A DNA stretch of 64,000 nt, taken from Bacteroidaceae bacterium. Its GTDB lineage: Bacteria > Bacteroidota > Bacteroidia > Bacteroidales > Bacteroidaceae. Position numbers and translations under genes: made by a program. Location: assembly GCA_017650105.1 (NCBI GenBank), contig JAGCFO010000025.1:1-64000 (forward strand), read 5' to 3'. This document shows positions 26,355-33,069 of this stretch, piece by piece (the stretch's first letter is position 1; each line of letters opens with the position of its first letter). The notes under the pieces were generated by a model. The model searched no databases. It worked only from the letters and a program-made list of their open reading frames with translations, and had not been told where the DNA came from.

Positions 26355-27527
26355 CTATCCTAAGATATCCTTGCAGAGAAGATATCCTTTTATCATCATG
26401 CGAGGCACATGGAAGGGGCCTTTGAAGATGTTGCCCTTGGCGGGTTGAGCCACTGTGCCGTCTCGATGCAGGTAGCCGTACCATTCGCCTTGCTCCTTGT
26501 CGGCAAAGTGCGCAAAAGCCCATTCCGACACCTGATGGTGCATGTCGATGTATCGGCTGTCGTGAGTCAGCTTGTAGGCATAGAGCGAGGCGATAATCGT
26601 TTCGCACTGAGGCCACCAGAACTTCATATCCTGCGAGTAGTCTTGCGGGGGGAATCCTTTGCAGTCGCGGAAGTTGATGATGCCTCCGTACTCCTTGTCC
26701 CAGCCCCACTCGAAGTCCCAGTCGAGAATCTGCAGTCCCAGCTGCTGCACGTGAGCAGGATCGGGGAAGAGGGGCGCTGCCTCCATCAGGAACCACGCTG
26801 TCTCGATGCAGTGCCCGGGGTTGATGACTCGCCCGCTGAGGGTGTCGATGAGGTTGCCCTCCTCGTCCACGCTCTCAAGAATGGTCTTGTATTCGGGCTT
26901 GATGAGTTTACTCTCAATGAGGCGCAGCGACTCGTTCAGCTGCTCCAGCAGCGAGGGGTCGTCGATCACCTTGCGCAGCACTACCACCACGTTGAAGAAC
27001 ATCATGGTGATGGAATGGCTGTACCCCTTCTGCGTCGTCTTGGGGGGCAGAAATCCGGGAGTGGCAAGCATCCGGCGCGTGCGGTGGAACAGTGCGAGAG
27101 CCTTCTCAGCATAGCTCCTGTCGCCCGATGCAAGGGCATACTCGGCCATAGCAATGATGGTAAAGCACTCTGAGAAGACGTAGCGTCGTTTCTGCACGGG
27201 CTGCCCGTCGGCAGTGACAGTGAAGAACATGTGTCCGTCGGTGTCGAAGCAGTGCTGTTCGATGAAGCGCACGCAGCTGCGCGATGCCTCCAGCCAGGAG
27301 GGATTAGGTTCTATGTTGTTGTAGGCATAGGCAGCAATGAACCCGAAGCGCCCCTGGAACCACACCGACTTGGTGCTGTCCATAAGCGTTCCGTCACGGT
27401 CGAGGCAGGTGTACACGCCTCCGTGCTCTCTGTCGAAGCCGTGCTGCATCCAGAAGGGCATGATGTTGTCGGTCAGTTCCGAGCGGTAGCGCGCAGCCCA
27501 GTTGCTCAGGTAGTTGTTGATATCCAT
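26355..27527 (-). CDS. nanE: N-acylglucosamine 2-epimerase (AGE family)
   Basis: A 390-residue (alpha/alpha)6-barrel epimerase that would interconvert N-acetylmannosamine and N-acetylglucosamine. Motifs seen: WFQGRFGFIAAYAYNN near residue 56, NPGHCIETAWFLMEA with the catalytic His near residue 240, and WWPQCETIIASLYAYKLT in the C-terminal third. In Bacteroides the epimerase of the sialic acid operon belongs to this AGE family and replaces the kinase plus NanE route of enterobacteria. It follows the lyase gene by 69 bp on the same strand, so it is probably translated from the same mRNA. Confidence 0.9.
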   Translation of the reverse strand: MDINNYLSNWAARYRSELTDNIMPFWMQHGFDREHGGVYTCLDRDGTLMDSTKSVWFQGRFGFIAAYAYNNIEPNPSWLEASRSCVRFIEQHCFDTDGHMFFTVTADGQPVQKRRYVFSECFTIIAMAEYALASGDRSYAEKALALFHRTRRMLATPGFLPPKTTQKGYSHSITMMFFNVVVVLRKVIDDPSLLEQLNESLRLIESKLIKPEYKTILESVDEEGNLIDTLSGRVINPGHCIETAWFLMEAAPLFPDPAHVQQLGLQILDWDFEWGWDKEYGGIINFRDCKGFPPQDYSQDMKFWWPQCETIIASLYAYKLTHDSRYIDMHHQVSEWAFAHFADKEQGEWYGYLHRDGTVAQPAKGNIFKGPFHVPRMMIKGYLLCKDILG

Positions 27528-27596
27528 AGTGTGCTGATTCTTTTCAGTTAGGGTAAAGGGACATCGGTCGTTCGTCGAAAACAGCGAGTGGGCCTA

Positions 27597-28514
27597 TCAG
27601 AATCGGTTGCAGCGACTGAAGAAGCCTATCTCCTCCAGTTCCTTCCGCAGGCGCACCTCCTCCTCGTCGGTAACGTTGTGGAAAGGTGTGCGGTTGGGCC
27701 CAAGGTCAAGGCCTATCAGTTTCATGATGCGCTTGCCGCCCACGATGTTACCGCGGAAGTGGCAGATGACGTTGATGACCTCCTGTGAGAAGTTCTGTTT
27801 CTCGCGTGCCGTCTCGATGTCGCCCGCTTTCCACGCCTCGATGATGCCCACCAGCTCGCGCCCGTTGTAGTTGGTGGTGCCGCCGATGCCACCTCGCGCT
27901 CCGCCCATTGCCAGGCAGGGAAGGATGGTTTCGTCCTGCCCGTGCAGCATGTCGAACTTGCCGTCCTTGTACAGCCGGCACTGGTTGTACTCATACATGC
28001 TTTCAAACGTGTACTTGATGCCGGCAAAGTTTGGAACGCGCCCGTCGACAGCCTCCAGAAACTTCACCATCGGCAGGTAAGCACCGTTGAAGGCTGGGAT
28101 GTGATAGTAGTAGAAGGGCAGCTGGGGTGCTCCGCAGGCTATCTCCTCCACATATTTCACCAGTTCCTCCACGCGGTTTATCTTCGGGAAGGGGGGAGCC
28201 ATAGCACCTATTCCCCATGCTCCTATCTGCTGGGCATGCTCAGCCAGCCGACGGCTCTCGCGCACGCAGCAGCTGCCCACGTGCACTATCACCTTGAAGC
28301 CTTCGGGAGCGGCAGCCACCCAGGCCTCTGCCAGGCGCATGCGCTCGTCGGGGGTGAGCATATATCCTTCGCCCGATGAGCCGTTGATAAACACGCCCTG
28401 CAGCCCGTTCTTGCGCAACATCTGCGCATAGGCGGGGATGGGCTCGAAGTTCACGTCGCCGTTCGGGTAGAAGGGGGTGAACGGTGCGTCGATAAGTCCG
28501 ATAATCTTCTCCAT
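27597..28514 (-). CDS. nanA: N-acetylneuraminate lyase
   Basis: A 305-residue class I aldolase of the DHDPS/NAL family that splits sialic acid into ManNAc and pyruvate. Seen: the substrate carboxylate motif GSSGEG (residues 45-50), a Tyr in YYYHIPAFNG, and the Schiff-base Lys167 in FAGIKYTF. The family length is about 300, so it is complete. Context: transporter upstream (54 bp), epimerase and mutarotase downstream. The Ser in GSSGEG and the sialic acid context support lyase rather than dihydrodipicolinate synthase. Confidence 0.92.
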   Translation of the reverse strand: MEKIIGLIDAPFTPFYPNGDVNFEPIPAYAQMLRKNGLQGVFINGSSGEGYMLTPDERMRLAEAWVAAAPEGFKVIVHVGSCCVRESRRLAEHAQQIGAWGIGAMAPPFPKINRVEELVKYVEEIACGAPQLPFYYYHIPAFNGAYLPMVKFLEAVDGRVPNFAGIKYTFESMYEYNQCRLYKDGKFDMLHGQDETILPCLAMGGARGGIGGTTNYNGRELVGIIEAWKAGDIETAREKQNFSQEVINVICHFRGNIVGGKRIMKLIGLDLGPNRTPFHNVTDEEEVRLRKELEEIGFFSRCNRF

Positions 28515-28568
28515 AGTCCTTTTCTTATTTTTAGTTATACGTTTTCCTCTTTCGTGTAGTCGTCTCTC

Positions 28569-29828
28569 CTATTGTTTATTGTCGGTGGTAGGCTTCAGCA
28601 GCAGGAGCTGCAGCGTGAGGGCTATCAGCACGGGCAGTGCCAGCCATGCGAGCCCGGCGCCCAGGTTGCCGCTATCTTTCCACGAGCCCATGAGCGTCGT
28701 CACCAGCGCACCGGCAAACACTCCCGTCATGTTCATGATGCCGTAGGCCGTTGCCCGGCTGCGCTGAGGAATGAACTGGCAGAGGATGGGCATATTGTTG
28801 GTGTCGAACATACCGTAGCCCACGCCGAACAGGATGCCAGCGCCCACCACCGTCACCACGCTGTGTCCCAGTCCCAGCAGCAGCAGGGCGGGCACCGTCA
28901 GCATCAGGCCGATGGCACTCGTGTAGATGCGTCCGCGCAGGTTCTTCTGCACCCATCTGTCGCTCAGCAAGCCGCCTATGAACACACCCAGGAACGACGA
29001 TGCCGCTATGGTGATGGTAGCCAGCGGGCCTGCCTTCGTCATCGGTATGTCGAGGTTCGACGACAGCAGCGTAGGCAGCCAGTTGCGGATGCCCCATCCC
29101 GGCAGGCTGGGAGCAGCGAAGTAGAACAGTATCACCCAGAAGGCCATCGTGCCCAGCACTGCCGACAGCCCGGCGAATATCGACGCACGCTTGGGCGCCT
29201 TCTCTTGCGCCACGTTCTCCGTCGGCATGTCGGCCTTCTCCTCGGGTGCCTTCTCACCTCTCTTCTCCCTCAGGCATATCATCAGCACGAGGGCGTAGGC
29301 CACGCCCACCAGTCCGAAGATGTGGAACGTCTGGTGCCACGAGAGATGAGCAGCCACGACGGCTCCGAAGCCGCCTATCGCCTGCCCCACGTAGAGGCCC
29401 GTCGTGTGCACGCCTATCGCCAGCGAGCGGGTGCGCCCGCTGTGCCAGTCGGCAATGAGCGACAGCGCCGAAGGGATGTAGAGAGCCTCGCTCACACCCA
29501 TGAAGGCGCGCAGCCAGTAGAGCTGAGTGAACGTGGTGGCATAGCCCATCAGCAGCGTCACCGACGACCACACAAACAGGCTTCCCACCACCAGCCACTT
29601 GCGGCTCACCCTGTCGGCAACCATTCCCGCAAAGGGGCTCACGATGCCGTATATCCACAGGAACACCGCCATCAGCGCACCGAACGCTTCGCCCTCGCGC
29701 AGACGGGCAATGTCAACAGCCATAGCCCCCTGCATGGTCGAAAGCATCTGTCTATCAAGGTAATTCAGCAGAGCCACCACCCACAGCAGCCCCACCACAA
29801 TCCAGGGATATACTTTTCTGTTCTTCAT
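28569..29828 (-). CDS. nanT: MFS transporter, likely sialic acid uptake
   Basis: A 419-residue major facilitator with twelve predicted helices: the N-half motif LNYLDRQMLSTMQGAM, the loop VADRVSRKWLVVG (MFS motif A) and the C-half ILFGVGYGMFDTNNMP. The loop between halves is charged (EKKGEKAPEEKADMPTE-like). First gene of the minus-strand operon before the lyase gene (54 bp). The MKNRKVYPW start at 29826-29828 is preferred over an in-frame ATG at 29861, which lies beyond the -10 region of the promoter. Substrate inferred from context. Confidence 0.85.
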   Translation of the reverse strand: MKNRKVYPWIVVGLLWVVALLNYLDRQMLSTMQGAMAVDIARLREGEAFGALMAVFLWIYGIVSPFAGMVADRVSRKWLVVGSLFVWSSVTLLMGYATTFTQLYWLRAFMGVSEALYIPSALSLIADWHSGRTRSLAIGVHTTGLYVGQAIGGFGAVVAAHLSWHQTFHIFGLVGVAYALVLMICLREKRGEKAPEEKADMPTENVAQEKAPKRASIFAGLSAVLGTMAFWVILFYFAAPSLPGWGIRNWLPTLLSSNLDIPMTKAGPLATITIAASSFLGVFIGGLLSDRWVQKNLRGRIYTSAIGLMLTVPALLLLGLGHSVVTVVGAGILFGVGYGMFDTNNMPILCQFIPQRSRATAYGIMNMTGVFAGALVTTLMGSWKDSGNLGAGLAWLALPVLIALTLQLLLLKPTTDNKQ

Positions 29829-29858
29829 GATAGGGAATTCAAGGTTTCTATTTCTGTG

Positions 29859-29890
29859 CAATTATACGGAAAAAACGGCAGAGAAACAAA
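29859..29890 (-). promoter_or_regulatory. Promoter of the sialic acid operon
   Basis: Minus strand TTTG (29890-29887), a 20-nt spacer and TATAATTG (29866-29859), close to TAnnTTTG. It drives nanT and probably all four genes. No operator palindrome was recognised beside it. Confidence 0.5.
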
Positions 29891-29998
29891 ACAACCAACA
29901 TTTTTTTTAAAAAAGGAGAAGGCGTATCGTTTTTTTCACTACATTTGCCACAAACAATCTCACTGACAGAAGGAACCTCAAATAACGATCGAAAAGAA

Positions 29999-31144
29999 AT
30001 GAAAAAAATCCTCAACACTCTCCTCCTGCTTCTCCTCCTTGCAACGGGAGCAGGCAAAGCCCAGGCGCAGGAACCCTATGCCTACGGCACGTATGATGCC
30101 GAAACCACCACGATCACTATCTTTTACGATGACAATTGGCAAGCAAAGATAGATGCCGGCATAACTGTTTACGGATGGGCTGCTGGACTCATCCCAAGCT
30201 GGAACAATCCGCTGTATTCCGACGCCACCCGCATCGTTGTGGACGACTCATTCCGCTCTTTTTACCCTACCACAATGGAGCGTTGGTTTGAGGGATTGAA
30301 GGCGCTGAAAGAAATCGTCGGCATCGAGAAAATCAATACAGCCAATGTGACGAGCTTCCAAGGTTTATTTTCCAATTGTTCCAGCTTGGAAAGCATCGAC
30401 CTCAGCCACTTCAACACGAGCAGTGCCACAAGCATGCAACTCATGTTCTCCGGATGCACCAGACTGAAGAGCCTTGACTTGAGTTCTTTCAGGACAAGCA
30501 ACGTAACAAACATGTCAAGCATGTTTTCCAGCTGCGTCAGCCTGAAAAGCGTCAACCTGAGCAGCTTCAACACCAGTAAAGTGACAACCATGTACTGCAT
30601 GTTTTACCACTGTGACAGCCTGGAGACTCTCAATCTGAGCAGGTTTAACACAAGCAGCGTCACAAACATGAGTCAGATGTTCCAGAGTAATGTCTGCCTG
30701 ACGGAACTCGACTTAAGCACGTTCAACACAAGTAATGTGACTAACATGTACTATATGTTTGGTGGATGCGCCAACCTCGTTACCGTATATGTAAGCGACA
30801 AATGGACGACAGGAAGTGTAACATCTCATTTCAGAATGCTTTACAACTGCACAAGCATTGTTGGAGGAAACGGAACCAAATATGACCAATTTTCAGTAGA
30901 CAAAACTTATGCCCGCATAGACAAACCAGGACAGAAAGGCTACTTCACCGAGAAAATCCCTGCTCCTGACGGCGACGTGAACGGAGACGGAGAGATTAAC
31001 GTCAGCGACGTCACATCTTTGGTAAGTATGATTTTAGGTTCAGCAAATGAGTCTTCTGAAGCCGATGTTAACGGCGACGGAACAATTAACGTCAGCGACG
31101 TAACCGCTCTGGTAAGCATCATATTGAACACGAGCAACAACTAA
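29999..31144 (+). CDS. BspA-type leucine-rich repeat surface protein with C-terminal dockerin
   Basis: A 381-residue exported protein with signal peptide MKKILNTLLLLLLLATGAG. Residues about 120-270 hold five to six BspA/DUF285 repeats of 23-24 residues with the pattern LDLSSFNTSNVTNMSSMF. A C-terminal region of some 60 residues has two dockerin-type repeats DVNGDGEINVSDVTSLV and DVNGDGTINVSDVTALV, each a calcium-binding loop. BspA proteins bind host or extracellular matrix; dockerins pair with cohesins, and none lies nearby. The ATG at 29999 is chosen because the signal peptide begins there. A TACATTTG -7-type box lies at about 29939 and a terminator follows. Confidence 0.85.
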   Translation: MKKILNTLLLLLLLATGAGKAQAQEPYAYGTYDAETTTITIFYDDNWQAKIDAGITVYGWAAGLIPSWNNPLYSDATRIVVDDSFRSFYPTTMERWFEGLKALKEIVGIEKINTANVTSFQGLFSNCSSLESIDLSHFNTSSATSMQLMFSGCTRLKSLDLSSFRTSNVTNMSSMFSSCVSLKSVNLSSFNTSKVTTMYCMFYHCDSLETLNLSRFNTSSVTNMSQMFQSNVCLTELDLSTFNTSNVTNMYYMFGGCANLVTVYVSDKWTTGSVTSHFRMLYNCTSIVGGNGTKYDQFSVDKTYARIDKPGQKGYFTEKIPAPDGDVNGDGEINVSDVTSLVSMILGSANESSEADVNGDGTINVSDVTALVSIILNTSNN

Positions 31145-31166
31145 GAAAAAACATCGTCACATCGTA

Positions 31167-31202
31167 CAGCCCCTTCCCCCCCCTACGGAAGGGGCTTTTT
31201 GT
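31167..31202. terminator. Terminator after the BspA gene
   Basis: AGCCCCTTCC pairs with GGAAGGGGCT around a C-rich loop, followed by TTTTT on the plus strand. It would stop plus-strand transcripts before the inverted-arm element. Confidence 0.75.
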
Positions 31203-31293
31203 CTGCTGAAGCACATGCTTCCAAAAAGTCTTCTCTGATAACAATCTCAAGCTGCCCTACCACTAACCAGAAAAACACTTATCAGCACACTAT

Positions 31294-31540
31294 GTCAAAG
31301 AACGAAACTCTTACATCTTCCCTTTCAAGCTGACGCGCGGCGCCTTGCGCATCGCCTGCCGGACATGTAGCTGCGTCTAAGTTTTCTTAGACAAGGCAAA
31401 GATACGACATCTCCTCCGTGCCGCTGCATGTTACTGCATGTTACTGCATGTTATTTTTTGAAAAAGTTTTTACACCCCTTTAACGCATTGAAACACATCA
31501 CGTTGAAGGATGAAAAATTTTCAATTTTTTTCGCACTTTT
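31294..31540 (-). repeat. Left inverted arm with outward promoter and a short frame
   Basis: Read on the minus strand it holds TATCTTTG (31404-31397), an exact stem-loop (GTCTAAG, loop AAAA, CTTAGAC at 31392-31375), and a frame that in the other arm starts with ATG but here has ACG; an internal ATG at 31352 still gives MRKAPRVSLKGKM and a stop at 31311. Three ACATGCAGTA-type units lie at about 31425-31454. Confidence 0.75.
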
Positions 31541-31572
31541 CTTGCCTATGTCGGGCAAATTTCGTACCTTTA
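31541..31572 (+). promoter_or_regulatory. Promoter of the DUF4248 gene
   Basis: TTG at 31542-31544, a 20-nt spacer and TACCTTTA at 31565-31572, one mismatch from TAnnTTTG; 31 bp before the ATG. Confidence 0.5.
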
Positions 31573-31603
31573 CGGAGTAAAAACATAACACAAACCAACA
31601 CCT

Positions 31604-31846
31604 ATGGAATACTCCGACATCTACCTCGACAAGCCTTTCAATGTGCGCACCTATGGGCGCACCGAGCTGGCGATGCTTTACTTTCCCCAGCATACACCCT
31701 GTGCCGCATGGCGTGCCTTGCGCCACGAGTTGGAACTGTGCAAGCCCCTCGCCCGCGAGCTACGCGCGCAAGGGTACGCTACTACACAGCGTCACTTCAC
31801 ACCCCGGCAAGTGCGAACCATCACGCAGTATCTCGGCACTCCCTAA
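31604..31846 (+). CDS. DUF4248 family protein
   Basis: An 80-residue protein with the family's full pattern: FNVRTYGRTELAMLYFPQ near the start, AAWRALRHELELC in the middle and HFTPRQVRTITQYLG at the C-terminus. The arrangement resembles a small winged helix or DNA-binding fold. In Bacteroides such genes are often found near HU-HIG/smalltalk genes and primase-like VapE or DUF3987 genes; here it is isolated, and the HU/smalltalk genes are 30 kb away. It lies inside the inverted-arm segment. No function is known to me. Confidence 0.8.
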   Translation: MEYSDIYLDKPFNVRTYGRTELAMLYFPQHTPCAAWRALRHELELCKPLARELRAQGYATTQRHFTPRQVRTITQYLGTP

Positions 31847-31852
31847 GGGTTT

Positions 31853-31918
31853 TTCTTACTCCAAATTTTTTTCTTTCTTCATCCGGCGAGATGTAGAAAG
31901 AAAAAATCTTTTTTCTCC
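31853..31918. repeat. Intergenic AT-rich repeat, copy 3 (divergent)
   Basis: A degenerate copy: CCAAATTTTTTTCTTTCTTC, a GCGAGATG core and AGAAAGAAAAAATC. It begins 6 bp after the DUF4248 stop. Confidence 0.5.
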
Positions 31919-31940
31919 TAGCATATTAGCACAACGAAAA

Positions 31941-32470
31941 GTGTCAACCTTTCTGGGAAAGATGACAACTTTTTCAGGAACATTTGTTACATTTGTTACA
32001 CGTTACATTTACTAAACACCTAACTTTTTTTGGTAGGGAAAAATAGTTAGAGTAAATGCTAATTATATATTATAATAAATTATAATATATAATTAAATTC
32101 TATTACTTATAAATTGTAATCTTGTTTTTCTCTCTATCTCCTCTCATTTTTCTCCAAAAACCGACAAAAGTCATGTGTACCCCTTAAAAAGTCACATATG
32201 TAACAAATGTAACATGTAACGCAACTATGTCTTTTCCTGATTTTGGTTGACAGTTTTTTTGCTTTTTCCTGAGGTGGTTGACACTTGTTTTCCTGAATTG
32301 GTTGACACCTTTCCTGAAAAGGTTGACAGTTTTTGCTTATTCCTGAAGTGGTTGAGCTTTGCTCTTCCTCCATCCCGACCCAGCAGAGCTCAAGTAAACT
32401 TGGCTTTGCTTTCGCTGCTCCATCGGTTGGCACTTGTTTTCCTGAAGAGGTTGACACCTTTACTGAAAAG
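31941..32470. repeat. Degenerate 18-bp repeats TTCCTGAANNGGTTGACA
   Basis: Plus-strand copies start at 32234, 32266, 32290, 32311, 32340 and 32439 (a partial at 32461), with spacers of 3-82 nt. Two inverted copies lie at 31941-31960 and 31962-31980. In the minus-strand frame 32457-32134 the units would read as Cys-Gln-Pro-x-Gln-Glu, so part may be the remnant of a gene tail, but the frame has no valid upstream part. TAACA/TGTTAC words near 31980-32010 and 32195-32220 are also inverted. Confidence 0.6.
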
Positions 32471-32712
32471 AATCCTCATCTTTCCCCGCCTATCGCCCAT
32501 TGCCGAAAGCCAAACATTTTCGGCTCCTCGGCTTAATTATTTAATAGGATGCCTTCTTACAACTTTCGGTTTTAAGATGCTCCCGCTCGGAGGATGAAAA
32601 GAGACCTTGATGGCTGCCGGGAGGGCAAAAGTTCGTACCTTATTCTGCTGTCTCGTTCAACGGACAAGAGGAGCGCCGTCGTCATCAACAGGGAACATCG
32701 TGGGCATACTGT

Positions 32713-32960
32713 CTTGAAGAGCAAAAAAATGGAAAAAAAATTTCATCCTCCAACGCGGTGTGTTTCAGCACGATGCAAGAGAGTGAAAAACTTTTTCAAA
32801 AAATAACATGCAGTAACATGCAGTAACATGCAGCGGCACTGAGTAGTTGTTGTATCTTTGTAATGTCTAAGGGACAGATGCAGCTACATGTCCGGCAGGC
32901 GATGCGCAAGGCGCCGCGCGTCAGCTTGAAAGGGAAGATGTAAGATTGTCGTTCTTTGAT
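32713..32960 (+). repeat. Right inverted arm with outward promoter and short frame
   Basis: Inverted copy of the left arm. It carries three ACATGCAGTA-like units (32806-32832), TATCTTTG at 32853-32860 and the 21-codon frame at 32878. Transcription would leave the segment toward the 3' end of the GH36 gene. Confidence 0.75.
32878..32943 (+). CDS. Possible 21-residue basic peptide in the right arm
   Basis: ATG at 32878 opens 21 codons (MQLHVRQAMRKAPRVSLKGKM) and ends with TAA, 18 bp after the -7 box TATCTTTG. The 60 bp that encode residues 2-21 are identical in the left arm, also at synonymous sites, so it may be an RNA or DNA signal rather than a protein. The left copy lacks this ATG. Too short to prove. 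Confidence 0.3.
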   Translation: MQLHVRQAMRKAPRVSLKGKM

Positions 32961-33002
32961 TTTGATTGATTTTCCGCAGCCGTGTGACCGACTACAACAT
33001 AA

Positions 33003-33034
33003 GCGCAGCGCCCAAGGGGGGTGGAGCGCTGCGC
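33003..33034. terminator. Hairpin between the right arm and the GH36 gene
   Basis: GCGCAGCGC pairs perfectly with GCGCTGCGC over 9 bp with a 14-nt loop. There is no strong U tract in either direction, so termination is uncertain. It lies 36 bp beyond the GH36 stop. Confidence 0.4.
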
Positions 33035-33069
33035 ATTGTGGAATCAAAGAAAAGCCTTCGTGAGAAGCG

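Larger units (their letters stand above)
31294..32960. other. 1.67-kb segment bounded by two long inverted arms
   Basis: The outer arms 31294-31540 and 32713-32960 are imperfect inverted copies (about 247 bp each), with a perfect 64-bp block (31310-31373 against 32881-32944). Between them lie the DUF4248 gene, an AT-rich stretch at about 32030-32130, and short TTCCTGA/GGTTGACA repeats. No transposase, integrase or target-site duplication was seen, so calling it a mobile element is not justified. Confidence 0.7.

Noticed and set aside
28572..29966. 464-codon plus-strand frame opposite nanT
   Set aside because: It is rich in His, Gln, Arg and Ala with no motif; the MFS transporter on the minus strand is real.
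32134..32457. Minus-strand 107-codon frame with Cys-Gln-Pro repeats
   Set aside because: It starts only at a GTG, has no family, and its repeats are shared with non-coding inverted copies; at most the remnant of a gene tail.
31294..32960. Insertion sequence or composite transposon
   Set aside because: There is no transposase or integrase gene and no visible target duplication; DUF4248 is not a transposase.
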